From positions 6,622,001-6,686,000 of the forward strand of contig NC_063259.1 in the NCBI RefSeq assembly GCF_019578655.1: DNA of 64,000 bases, given 5' to 3'. The DNA comes from Ricinus communis (taxonomy: Eukaryota; Streptophyta; Magnoliopsida; Malpighiales; Euphorbiaceae). The position numbers and the translations under genes were made by a program. Shown here piece by piece: positions 13,638 through 25,201 of the stretch. The notes under the pieces were generated by a model. It made no database searches. It was not told where the DNA came from and saw only the letters and a list, made by a program, of their open reading frames with translations. Within the stretch, counting starts at the first letter, position 1. The number at the start of each line of letters is the position of its first letter.

Positions 13638-16600
13638 AAAACATGTATATTTATGAATCTGAGAAAACAACCCCGTAGTAGTGCTAATATTTTAACATGA
13701 GAAAACGACCCCGTTAAAGTAGTATATTTATGAATATGAGAAAATAACACCTTAAAAGTAGTGTAATTACCAGTCTAAGAAAACAGCCTCTTAGAAGGGG
13801 TAAATTTTTTAATATAAGATAACAACCCCGTAATACGAGAATATTTATGAATTTGAGAAAATAACCTCGTAATTCTGCTATATTTTGTGAGTATGGGAAA
13901 ACAACCCCTTAAATGGGTTTATTTTATAATATGAGAAAATAACCACCTAAAAGGGGTAGATTTGTAAATATAAGAAAATAACCTCGAAAAATGTGTATAT
14001 TTAAGAATTTGAGAAAATAATCCCATAATATTGCTAATAATTTAATATGAGAAAATGACACTGCAAATGTGATATATTTATCAATATAAGTAAATAACCC
14101 CGTAAAAGGTGCATATTTATGAATATGAGAAAACAATCCCGTAAAAATAGTGTAATTATCAGTCTAAGAAAATAGCCTCGTAGAAGTGGTAAATTTTTTA
14201 ATAAGAGAAAACAACCTCATAAGAGGGGTATATTTATAAATATTAGAGAACCCGGTGATATTTATGAATCTGAGAAAATAACCACGTAATTTTAGTATTT
14301 GTGAGTGTGAGAAAACAACTCATTAAATGGGTTAATTTTATAATATGAGAAAATAACCCCGTAAAAGGGATATATTTGTCAATATAAGAAAATAACCCCA
14401 TAACACGTGTATATTTATAAATTTAAGAAAATAACCCCGTAAAATATGTATATTTATGAATATGAGAAAATAACCCCGTACTAGTGCTAATAATTTAATT
14501 TGAGAAAACGTCCCCATAAAAGTGGTAGATTTATCAATATAAGAAAATAACCTCGTAAAATGTGTATTTATGAATCTGAGAAAATAACCCCGTAAAAGTA
14601 GTGTAATTGCAAGTCTTAAAAAAGAGCCTTGTAGAAGGGTTAAATTTTTTAATATGAGAAAACAACCTCGTAAGAGGGGTATATTTATAAATATTAGAGA
14701 ACAACCCCGTAATACCGTGATATTTATGAATCTGAGAAAATAACCCCCTAATTTTAGTATATTTGTAAGTGTGAGAAACCAACCCCTTAAATAGGTTAAT
14801 TTTATAATATTAGAAAACAACCTCGTAAAAGGGGTATATTTGTCAATATAAGAAAATAATTCCGTAAAATGTGTATATTTATGAATTTGAGAAAATAACC
14901 TCGTAAAACGAGAATATTTATGAATATGAGAGAACAATCGCGTAGTAGTGCTAATAATTTAATATGAGAAAATGACCCAATAAAAGTGGTATATTTATCA
15001 ATATAAGAAAATAACCCCGTAAAACATGTGTATTTATGAATCTCAGAAAATAACCCTGTAAAACTAGTATAATTGCGAGTCTAAAAAACAGCCTCGTAGA
15101 AGGGATAAATTTTTTAATATGAGAGAAGACAACCCTGTAAGAGGGATATATTTATAAATGTTAGAAAAAAACCCCGTAATACGGGAATATTTATCAATCG
15201 GAGAAAATAACCCTTTAATTTTGGTATATTTGTGAGTCTGAGAAAACAAACCCTTAAATGGGTTAATTTTATAATATTAGAATACAACGTCTTAAAAATA
15301 GTAGATTTATCAATATAAGAAAATAACTTCGTAAAACGTGTATATTCATGAATTTGAGAAAATACCCCATAATAGTGCTAGTAGTTTAATATGAGAAAAC
15401 GACCCTGTAAAAGTGTTATATTTATCAATATTAAGAAAATAACTCCGTAAAAGGTGTACATTTATGAATATGAGAAAATAACCCCGTAAAAGCAGTGTAA
15501 TTGCCAGTCTAAGAAAATAGCCTCGTTGAAGGGGTAAATTTTTTAATATAAGATCACAACCCTGTAAAATGGCAATATTTATGAATCTAAGGAAATAACC
15601 CCGTAATTATGGTATATCTGTGAGTATAAGAAAATAACCCCTTAAATAGGTTAATTTTATAATATGAGAAAATAACCCCCTAAAAGGGGTAGATTTATCA
15701 ATATAAGAAAATAACCCCGCAAAATGTGCATATTTATGAATTTGAGAAAACAACCCATAATATTGGTAATAATTTAATATGAGAAAACGACACCGTAAAA
15801 GTAGTATATTTATCAATATAAAAGAATAACCCTGTAAAAAGTGTATATTTATGAATTTGAGAAAACAACCCCGTAAAAGTAGTATAATTCCGTGTGTAAG
15901 AAAACAGCCTCGTAGAAGGGGTAAGTTTTTTAATATGAGAAAACAACTCCGTAAGAGGAGTATATTTATAAATATTAGAGAACAACCTCGTAATACGGTG
16001 ATATTTATAAATCTCAGAAAAATAATCCTGTAATTTTGGTATATTTGTGAGTATGAGAAAATAACCCCTTAAATGGGTTAATTTTATAATATGAGAAAAC
16101 AACCCCATAAAAGGGGTATATTTGTTAATATAAGAAAATAAGTCCGCAAAACATGTATATTTATAAATTTGATAAAATAACCCTGTAAAACATTTATATT
16201 TATGCATTTAATAAAACATCCCTTTAGTAGTGCTAATAATTTAATATGAGAAAACGACACCGTAAAAGTGGTATATTTATTAATATAAGAAAATAACTCT
16301 GTAAAGCGTATATATTTATGAATCTGAGAAAATAACCCCATAGAAATAGTGTAATTGCTAGTCTAAGAACACAGCCATGGAGAGGGGGTAAATTTATTAA
16401 TATAATAAACCAAACCCGTAGGAGGGGTATATTTATAAATATTAAAAAAATAACTCCTTAAAAGGTGTACATTAATGAATATGAGAGAACAACCTCATAA
16501 AAGTAGTGTAATTGCCAGTCTAAGAAAATAAACTCGTAGAAGGAGTAAATTTCTTAATATAAGATCACAACCCCGTAAAACGGGAATATTTATGAATTTG

Positions 16601-17037
16601 AGAAAATAACCCCGTAATTATGGTATATTTGTGAGTATGAGAAAACAACCCCTTATAGGTTAATTTTATAATATAAGAAAATAACCCCGTAAAATGTGCA
16701 TATTTATGAATTTGAGAAAACAACCCTATAATATTGGTAATAATTTAATATGAGAAAATGACCCCATAAAAGTGGTATATTTATCAATATAAAAAAATAA
16801 CCTCATAAAAGTGTATATTTATGAATCTGAGAAAATAACCCCGTAAAAGTAGTGTAATTGCAAGTCTAAAAGATGAGCCTTGTAGAAGGGGGTAAACTTT
16901 CTAAGATGAGAAAATAATCCCGTAAAAGGGGTATATTTATAAATATTAGAGAACAACCCCGTAATACGGTGATATTTATGAATATGAGAAAATAACCCCA
17001 TTATTTTAGTATATTTGTGAGTGTGAGAAAACAACCC

Positions 17038-17042
17038 CTTAA
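17038..17042 (+). repeat. Target-site duplication, left (CTTAA)
   Basis: CTTAA immediately before the TGTAACACCC end of the LTR pair. The same five bases follow the CA end at 22833-22837. Removing 17043-22837 restores a normal monomer (aaccccttaa followed by atgggttaatt), so this is a genuine integrase-type insertion into the array. Confidence 0.92.
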
Positions 17043-17744
17043 TGTAACACCCGGAACTTTTTATATATTTAATAATGAGTTTTTATTTAAGTTAATTTTA
17101 GCTTTATTTTTATTCGGTTTAATTGGAATGATTTAAATACAAATTTTGAATGTTCATGTTAGATAAATAAATGAGTTATTTTCCATACCCAATTAGTTTG
17201 AAATTTTAAGAAATTATTCAAGTAAATTATTTGAGAAATGATTATATTTTGGTTATTCAAAATTTTCCCAAATGCATATTTATATAAGTAAAATTATATA
17301 TTGAAAAATTTTGGAAGAAATTATAAAGGATGTTTATAAAAGAATTTTGAAAAAATTGGTATTATAATTGATTAGTAGTATTAAATTTTAAGTTGGAAAT
17401 TGATTATTTAATTTAATTGTGTGTTAGGACTAAATTGGAAATTTATTTTGGAATAAGGATTGAAAGTATAATGTTATTTTTATGGGGTTTTAATGGAAAT
17501 TTGTGAGCTTGGTATTTTTGTAAATAAATATGTCGGTCAGGGGTATTTTTGTAATTGTGTATTTTCAATAATTCGGATTTGGCCCAAATTAATTAGTTAA
17601 GGGCTTAATTGAAAGGTTAAAGGAAAGTTTGGGGGTTAAATTGGAATTATGCAGGATGAAATTGTAAGTAATTAAGAAAGTTGAGGGACTAAATTGCAAT
17701 AAGGAAAAGTTTGGGGGCCTAATGTCGATATTGAAAGGAAAGAA

Positions 17745-18300
17745 AATCGGGGAAGAAGAAAGGAGGAGAGAGAGAGAGAGTGCGGCGCCGGGAAGAGAGA
17801 AAGGGGGACGCTGCAGGCCGGTGGCACGGGTGTGGAGCTCTGCCGACGGAGGCGCTGGGCGCAAGCCCAAGCGGAAGAGCACAAAGGCAGCGGCTTCCAG
17901 CGTGTTTCCTGCCGTTGTTGGCGGCCGAGTCGGGTGGCGATCGGCTCTACGAGCTTTTAAGGGCGACGCTAGTGGTGGCCTAAACCAAGATCCGGTGGAT
18001 GAGAAAATGGAGGCAGCCCGAGGTTTTGGTTTTTCCGTGAGCTCCTCGCGAGCTATGGACGATCGGAGGACGTATCCCGACTCTCCTCAACTCAAGCTTA
18101 GCAATGGCACCGGCTTGCGGGCGATCGGGCTTCGTTTGCGAATCGACGGCCGAGATCGTCCACAAATCTCTCCGAATAATCGGGTGTCGGATCGGAAAAA
18201 TCGAAAGCGGGGATCGTCATCGGCCGCTGCTGTGAGTCCGATGGTGTGTTCGGATCGCCGACGGACTGTGGCGAGTCGAAGCGATCGAGCGTCTTGGTAA
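17745..18300. other. GC-rich, CpG-dense core of LTR copy 1
   Basis: An abrupt GC-rich segment inside AT-rich LTR sequence. It opens with a purine-rich stretch and a short GA microsatellite (about 17767-17780) and ends near tggtaattttctttggccc. The plus strand is open for 192 codons (17722-18300), but the equivalent frame is not conserved in copies 2, 3 or 4, so I do not call a gene. The right half (from atggacgatcggaggacg, ~18054) aligns in all four copies. The left half differs strongly between copies. Confidence 0.7.
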
Positions 18301-19142
18301 TTTTCTTTGGCCCGTTAATTTTAGAAATTCTTGGTTTAATTGTGTCTATTAGATTATATTGAGTATTTGATGATTTTTGTGAGTCAAAAATATTTGTCCG
18401 CCGCTTGGCCCGCCATAGTCGATATTTTGTGTGGCGAGTCGGAAATAGTGAAGTTTGGGGACTCGACTCCCGTTGTTTAAATTGTTGGATATTTGGAGTG
18501 TTTTTCCGCGTGTCCCGGACCCATTTTTACGGGGGGTAATGTTCGTGTTGTAGGGGAGGTTCTCACGGATTTCGGTGAGAATTCTCCGAGTTGAGATTCT
18601 TAGACAGTCAGTCCTAGGAGTCTAGACCTAGGATTAATGATCGATTGTTTTAGCGTTTTGATAAATTATTTTCCGTGATTAGATGATCTGTCTGTTCGGC
18701 TCGCTCCAACCGAGGCACCGGAGCAGAGCTAGGAGGTCGCCCAATTCTGTGAGTTAAAGTCATTTAATCATTGCGCTATTGCTAAGTTTGATTTTAATAT
18801 GCTATTTTGAAAGTTCATGCTTAATATGGTTATTAGTATCGCAACGTAAATAATTGCACTGAATTATTCATTATTAAAGGTAATATAAGTATTATTATAG
18901 TAATGTTATAATAATACCAAATATAGTCAGTTTTCCACATGAGTTGCCTGATGTCTTACTCTTAATTGTTAATTGTTATTTTGATATGGTTGAATGATTT
19001 CATTATACAATGATATTTATTATATGTGATGATTTCGATTTGGGGATGTGGCTTTCGTAGAACATGCCGCCTGATGGGTTACATCAGGACCGCGTGCGCA
19101 CCAGTAATGATCATGGACATGTAATAAGATTTTCATGGGTTT

Positions 19143-19440
19143 GCCCTGGTCGAGCATGGCTCTCTGGGCTGATTTGTGTAAATTGCCGGAGGTAAGGTCT
19201 CTGGTCGAGCATTGCTCTCGGGCGGCTTATTTGGATATTTAAGTGACCGTGACCGGAGGTAAGGTCCCGGTCGAGCATTGCTCTCGGGGCGCCAAATTTA
19301 TTGGATTAAGAGAGCCGAATGGCTACTAGATTTCTTATTTGGATACTTAAGTGACCGGACTGGAGGTAAGGTCCCCGGTCGAGCATTGCTCTCGGCCAGC
19401 CTTATTAGATTAAGAGAGCCAAAATGGTCGTTAGAATTTG
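19143..19440. repeat. Short tandem repeats with a palindromic box, LTR copy 1
   Basis: Four occurrences of a box close to gtcgagcattgctctcgg (near 19149, 19203, 19270 and 19378), each except the first preceded by ggaggtaaggtc and separated by ~55-110 bp of related sequence. The centre, gagcattgctc, is an inverted repeat (gagca/tgctc around a single t). Copy 2 has three boxes and copy 3 has three degenerate ones. They could be regulatory or purely structural; function is unknown. Confidence 0.75.
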
Positions 19441-20599
19441 GGGTTAGGGTTCTACCCGAGCCACTCGTCCCGTGAAAAGTAAAAATATATTTTTATTTAT
19501 TTATTTATTAATTTATTATGGTATGATTATAATATGGATTGTATTTACGTGCATGGTTGATATTTTGATTCGAATGATTAATATTTTATGTGAAGGAAAT
19601 AGTAGGGTATGATTATAGTATGGTTTGATATACTGATTTGAATAATCTATGTTTTTTTTTAGAAGAAGCAATAGTCTCTAGATTATTTGATTTTAACTCA
19701 CTCGACCCATACCTCCATTTATTTTTTTTCGGACGTTAGTTCTCCCGCGACTCTTATTCAAGAATCCGACTCCTTCATCATCGGGTGATGTATTTGATTT
19801 GGTATGTAAATTGGTAAATCTTAGATTCTCCGGCAGTAGTAATAGTAGATGTATCAGTTTGTAAATTTTCCGAGTTTCCGGGTCTCGCCCTAGTTTTTCC
19901 CGCGCATCAAGTATTTATGTAGAATGTAGTACGTTAAGATAAATTGTGGCTTTAATAATATTAATTTGAGATGAGATTTGTTTAAATCAGTGAGTGTCAG
20001 GCTTACTACGGGTTTCGGTGGTGTAACACCCGGAATTTTTTTTTATATATTTAATAGTGAGTTTTTATTTAAGTTAATTTTAGCTTTATTTTTATTCAAG
20101 TAAACTATTTGAGAAATGATTATATTTTGGTTATTCAAATTTTTCCAAATGCATATTTATATAAATAAAATTATGATAGAAATTGTAAGGGATGTTTTTA
20201 TAAAAGAATTTTGAGAAAATTGGTATTATAATTGATTAGTAGTATTAAATTTTGAGTTGGAAATTGATTATTTAATTTAATTGTGTATAGGATTTAATTG
20301 GAGGATTATTTTGGAATAAGGATTAAAAGTATAATTTTATTTTTGTGAGGGTTTAATGGAAATTTGTGAGTTTGGTATTTTCGTAAATAAATATGTCTGG
20401 TCGGGGGTATTTTGTAATTGTGTATTTTCAATAATTCGGATTTGGCCCAAATTAATTAGTTAGGGGCTTAATTGAAAGGCTAAAAAGAAGTTTGGGGTCA
20501 AATTGGAATTCTGCAGGATGAAATTGTAAGTAATTAAGAAAGTTGAGGGACCAAATTGCAATAAGGAAAAGTTCAACAAATGTCGAGTATTGAAGGGAA

Positions 20600-21150
20600 A
20601 GAAATTGGGAAGAAAAAGGGAGGAAGAGAGATGCGGGAGAGAGAGGAGCGCCGAGGAAGGAGTCGCGGCGTCAGGCCATCGTCCGGGCGGGGTCAGGCCG
20701 GCAAGGCCACGGCAGAATGGCACCACGTTGCGATTTGCGAGGAGGAAGATGCGGCTTCCGCCTGCGCTTCTTCCAAGGTGGTCGCCGATCTGGTGCCGAT
20801 CGACTCCTCTTGGCCTCGGCTTTGTTTTGGCGGTGGCCGATGGGTGGCCTAAACCAAGATCCAGTGGAGAGAAAATGGTGGCAGCCGCGTTTTTGGGTTT
20901 TTCCGGCGAGATCCGGTGGAGGATGGACGATCGGAGGACGTATCCCGACTCTCCTCGGCTCAAGCTTCGCGATGGCATCCGCTTTCGTGGCGATCGGACT
21001 TCACAAATCACGAGATCGTCCGCAAATCTCCGGATGATCGGGTGTCGGATCGGAAAATCGAAAGCAGGGATCGCCATCGGCCGTCAGAGTCCGATGGTGT
21101 GTTCGGATCGCCGACGGACCGCCGAGGCGTAGTCGACCGAGCGACCGAGC
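20600..21150. other. GC-rich, CpG-dense core of LTR copy 2
   Basis: Counterpart of the copy 1 core. The left part (20630-20860) shows little similarity to copy 1 except gtggcctaaaccaagatcc near 20847. The right part, from gatggacgatcggaggacg (~20922), is clearly homologous. Several overlapping frames are open on both strands, as expected for GC-rich DNA, and none is shared with the other copies. Confidence 0.65.
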
Positions 21151-21969
21151 ATCTCGGTAATTATCTTTGGCCCGTTAATTTTGGAATTCTTGGTTTAATT
21201 GTGTCTAATGGTTTATATTGAGTATTTGATGATTTTTGTGAGTCAAAATAATTGTCCGCCGCTTGCCCGCCTTGTATTTTGTCTTTGTATGAGTCGGAAA
21301 TAGTGAAGTTTGGGGACCCGACTCCTATTGTTTGAATCGTTAAGTATTTGAAGTGTTCTTCCGGCAGTCCCGGACCCGTTTTCGGGTAATGTTCGTGTTG
21401 TAGGGGAGGTTCTCACGGATTTTCGGTGAGAATTCTCCGAGTCGAGATTCTTAGACAACCCTAGGAGTCTAGACCTAGGATTAATGATGGATTGTCTCAG
21501 TATTGATAAATTATTTTCCGTGATTAGATGATCTGCTCGGCCTCCAACCGAGGCACCGGAGCGAGCTAGGAGGTCGCCCAACTCGTGAGTTAAAGTCATT
21601 TAATCATTGCACTATTGCTAAGTCCGATTTTAATATGCTATTTTGGAAGTTTATGTTTAACATGGTTACTAATATCTCAACGTAATTAATTTTAATCGGA
21701 TTATTAATTATTGAAGATAATATGAGTATTATTATAGTAATGTTATAATAATTCCAAATATCATCGATTTTCCACCGAGTTTGATGTTTTACTCTTAATT
21801 GTTAATCATTAATTTGATATGGTTGAATGACTTTATTATACAATGATATTTATTAAATGGATGATTGTGTCTTGGGAAACGTGGCTTGTAGAACATGCCA
21901 CTGATGGGTTACATCAGACCGCGGCGCACTTGGTAATGATCATGGACATGTAATAAGATTTTCATGGGT

Positions 21970-22200
21970 TTGCCCTGGTCGAGCATGGCTCTCTGGGCTG
22001 ATTTGTGTAAATTCACGGAGGTAAGGTCCCTGGTCGAGCATTGCTCTCGGCCTTATTGGATTAAGAGAGCCGAATGGCTACTAGATTTCTTATTTAGATA
22101 TTTAAGTGACGAGACTGGAGGTAAGGTCCCTGGTCGAGCATTGCTCTCGGGGCGCCAGTCTTATTGGATTAAGAGAGCCGAATGGCTACTAGAATTTGGG
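21970..22200. repeat. Short tandem repeats with a palindromic box, LTR copy 2
   Basis: Three gtcgagcatNgctctc boxes (near 21978, 22033 and 22134) with intervening attaagagagccgaatggct segments. This is one box fewer than in copy 1, so the block changes by whole units between copies. Confidence 0.72.
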
Positions 22201-22832
22201 GTTTAGGGTTCTACCGAGCCACTCGTCCCGTAAAAGTAAATATATATTTTTATTTATTTATTTATTATGGTATTTGATTATAATGTGATTTGTATTTACG
22301 TGCATGGTTGATATTTTGATTCGAATGATTAATATTTTATGTGAAGGAAATAGTAGGGTATGATTATACTATGGTTTGATATACTGATTTGAATAATCTA
22401 TGTTTTCTGAGAAGAAGCAATAGTCCCTAGATTATTTGATTTTAACTCACTCTAGACCCATACCCATTTATGTTTTTTTCAGATTCGTGACTGTTAGTTC
22501 TCCCGCGACTCTTATTTAGTAACCCTACTCCGTCATCATCGGGTGATGTATTTGATTTGGTATGTAAATTGGTAAATCTTAGATTCTCTGCAGTAGTAAT
22601 AGTAAATGTATCAGTTGTAAATTTTCTGAGCTTCGGGTCTCGCCTAGTTTTTCTGGTAGACCGAAGTAATTTTGTAAAGTGTAACTATTAAGATAAATTA
22701 TGGCTTTAATAATATTAATTTGAGATGAGATTTGTTTAAATCAGTGAGTGTCAGGCTTACTACGGGTTTCGGTGGCCTTACGCCTACCCATTCCCTAGTG
22801 CCGGTCACGGGCCCACGGGTGGGGTCGTGACA

Positions 22833-22837
22833 CTTAA
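22833..22837 (+). repeat. Target-site duplication, right (CTTAA)
   Basis: Direct repeat of 17038-17042 immediately after the terminal CA of the LTR pair. The array monomer continues from it in the correct phase. Confidence 0.92.
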
Positions 22838-25196
22838 ATGGGTTAATTTTATAATATGAGAAAACAACCTCGTAGAAGGGGTATGTTTGTCAATATAAGA
22901 AAATAACTCGGTAAAATGTGTATATTCATGAATTTGAGAAAATAACCCCGTAAAACATGTATATCTATAAATATGAGAGAACAATCTCATAGTAGTGCTA
23001 ATAATTTAATATGATAAAACGACCCTATAAAAGTGGTATATTTATAAATATAAGAAAATAACCCCGTAAAATGTGTGTATTTATGAATATAAGAAATGAA
23101 CCCCATAAAAGTAGTATAATTGCTTGTTTAAGAAAATAGACCTAGAGAAGTGGTAAATTTTTTAATATTAGAAAACAATCTTGTAAGAGGGGTATATTTA
23201 TAAATATTACAAAACAATCCCGTAATATGGTGATATTTATGAATCTGAGAAAATAACCACGTAATTGTGGTATATTTATGAGTATGAGAAAACAACCCCT
23301 TAAATGGATTAATTTTATAATATGACAAAACAACCCAGTAAAAGGAGTATATTTGTCAATATAAGAAAATAACTCCATAAAATGTGTATATTTATGAATC
23401 TCAGAAAAATAACCTCGTGATTTTGGTATATTTGTGAGTATGAGAAAACAACCACTTAAATAAGTTAATTTTATAATATGAGAAAACAACCCCATAAAAG
23501 GGGAATATTTGTCAATATAAGAAAATAACTCCGTAAAACGTGCATATTTAAGAATTTAAGAAAATAAGCCCGTAATTTTAGTATATTTGTGTGTATGAGA
23601 AAACAACCCATTCAATGGGTTAATTTTATAATATGAGAAAACAACCCCGTAAAAAGGGTATATTTTTTAATATAACAAAATAACTCCGTAAAACGTGTAT
23701 ATTTATGAATTTGAGAAATTAACCCCGTAAAACATGTATATTTATAAATCTGAGAAAACAACCCCGTAGCAGTGCTAATAATTTAATATGAGAAAACAAC
23801 CACGTTAAAGTGGTATATTTATCGATATAAGAAAATAGCCCCGTAAAATGTGTGTATTTATGAATCTGAGAAAACAACCCCGTAAAAGAAGTGTAATTGT
23901 CGGTCTAAGAAAACAACCTCGTAAGAGGGAAATATTTATGAATATTAGAAAACAACCCCGTAATACGGGGATATTAATCAATCGAAGAAAATAATACTAT
24001 AATATTAGTATATTTGTGAGTATGATAAAACAACCCCTTAAATGGGTTAATTTTATAATATAAGAAAACAACCCAATGAAAGGGGTATATTTGTCAATAT
24101 AAAAAATAACTCCGTAAAATGTGTATATTTATGAATCTGAGAAAACAACCGCATAAAAATAGTGTAATTACGAGTCTAAAGAAACATCCTCGTAGAAGGC
24201 GCAAATTTTTTAAAATGAGAAAACAACCCCGTAAGAAGGGTATATTTATAAATATTAGAGAAAAACTCCTTAATACGGTGATATTTATAAATCTGAGAAA
24301 ATAAACCCGTAATTTTACTATATTTGTAAATATGAGAAAACAACCACTTAAATGGGTTAATTTTATAATATGAGAAAAAAACTCCGTAAAAGGGGTATAT
24401 TTGTCAATATAAGAAATAATCTTGTTAAACGTGTATATTTATGAATTTGAGAAAATAACCCCATAAAATATGTATATTTATGAATCTGAGAAAACAATCC
24501 CGTGGTAGTGCTAATAATTTAATATGAGAAAATGACCCCGTAAAAGTGGTAGATTTATCAATATAAGAAATTAACGTCGTAAAACGTTTTTACTTATAAA
24601 TCTGAGAAAATAACCCTGTAAAACGTGTATATTTATGAATTTGAGAAAATAACCCCATAATAGTACTAATAATTTAATATGAGAAAATGACCCCGTAAAA
24701 GTGATATATTTATCAATATTAAGAAAATAACTCCGTAGAAAGTGTATATTTATGAATATGAGAAAATAACCCCGTAAAAGTAGTGTAATTGGCAATCTAA
24801 AAAAACAGTTTCATAGAAGGGATAAATTTTTTAATATAAGATAACAACCCCGTAATACGGGAATATTTATGAATCTGAGAAAATAACCACATAATTCAGG
24901 TATATTTGTGAGTATGGAAAAATAACCTCTTAAATGGGTTAATTTTATAATTTGAGAAAACAATCGCCTAAAAGGGATAGATTTGTCAATATAAGAAAAT
25001 AATCCCGTAAAACGTGTATATTTATGAATTTGAGAAAACAACCCTATAATATTGGTATATTTATCAATATTAATAAAATAACCCCGTAAAACGTGTATAT
25101 TCATGAATCTGAGAAAACAACCCTGTAAAAATAGTGTAATTGCGAATCTAAAAAAATAGCCTCGTAGAAGGAATAAATTTTTTAATATGAGAAAAC

Positions 25197-25201
25197 AACC
25201 C
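25197..25201 (+). repeat. Target-site duplication, left (AACCC)
   Basis: AACCC precedes TGTCACGACC and recurs at 27966-27970 after the TTACA end. Excising 25202-27970 restores gagaaaacaaccccgtaaga, a normal monomer start. Confidence 0.92.

Larger units (their letters stand above)
1..17042 (+). repeat. Satellite array, block 1 (39-bp monomers in ~380-470-bp higher-order units)
   Basis: Continuous tandem repeat running in from the left edge. Each monomer is 37-41 bp: a conserved box close to gagaaaacaaccccgtaa followed by an AT-rich half that differs by class. The classes recur in order: agtagtgtaattgcgagt, gaaggggtaaattttttaat, gaggggtatatttataaat, tacggtgatatttatgaat, ttttggtatatttgtgagt, atgggttaattttataat, aaggggtatatttgtcaat, acgtgtatatttatgaatt, tagtgctaataatttaat, aagtggtatatttatcaat, acgtgtatatttatgaatc, then back to the first. 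The tag gtagtgtaattg recurs near 371, 760, 1181, 1559, 1981, 2407, 2871 and 3338, so the higher-order unit is about 380-470 bp, with whole monomers gained or lost. No gene is present. Open frames of 60-200 codons here are a product of the ~39-bp period. Confidence 0.95.
17043..20021 (+). mobile_element. Long LTR, copy 1 of a head-to-tail pair, 3' end missing
   Basis: Begins TGTAACACCCGGAA and matches copy 2 along its whole length, with a GC-rich core and palindromic boxes near the far end. It stops at ggtttcggtgg (20021), about 60 bases short of the true LTR terminus seen in copy 2, and the next base starts copy 2. No internal region, primer site, polypurine tract or coding domain lies between the copies. 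The strand given is relative: copies 1, 2 and 4 share this direction and copy 3 is inverted. The transcriptional sense cannot be decided. Terminal motifs and 5-bp target duplications support an LTR, probably of a large Ty3/gypsy element; the lineage is not provable from the LTR alone. Confidence 0.85.
20022..22832 (+). mobile_element. Long LTR, copy 2 of the pair, complete ends
   Basis: Runs from TGTAACACCCGGAATT to ...GGGGTCGTGACA (2811 bp), followed by CTTAA. Relative to copies 1, 3 and 4 it lacks ~125 bp near its start: the region after tttatttttattc jumps straight to aagtaaactatttgag near 20095. Its GC-rich core differs in sequence from that of copy 1, which is unexpected if these are the two LTRs of one element. 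The right-terminal ~60 bp (cttacgcctacccattccc to the end) is absent from copy 1 but matches copy 3 in reverse. Confidence 0.87.
22833..25201 (+). repeat. Satellite array, block 2
   Basis: Continuation of the same array, same strand and phase, between the LTR pair and the inverted solo LTR. It contains about five higher-order units. The class order is as in block 1, with some monomers missing (for example near 23900, where the class-A half runs straight into a gaggga class). No gene seen. Confidence 0.95.

Noticed and set aside
1..17042. CRISPR-like pattern: ~18-20-bp direct repeat separated by ~20-bp variable segments
   Set aside because: The 'spacers' are about eleven recurring classes in fixed order, the context is a plant genome with retrotransposons, and no cas-like gene exists. 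It is a higher-order satellite.
17722..18300. 192-codon plus-strand frame in LTR copy 1 as a gene
   Set aside because: It lies in a GC-rich LTR core. The equivalent frame is not conserved in the other three copies, and low-complexity charged residues follow from the GA and CpG-rich sequence.
20460..21077. 205-codon minus-strand frame in LTR copy 2 as a gene
   Set aside because: It overlaps open frames on both strands of the same GC-rich core, without a recognisable domain or conservation in copies 1, 3 and 4.
22195..22212. Interstitial telomere repeat (tttaggg)
   Set aside because: Only one unit (ggggtttagggttct), inside the LTR and repeated at the same place in other copies; no tandem telomeric tract.
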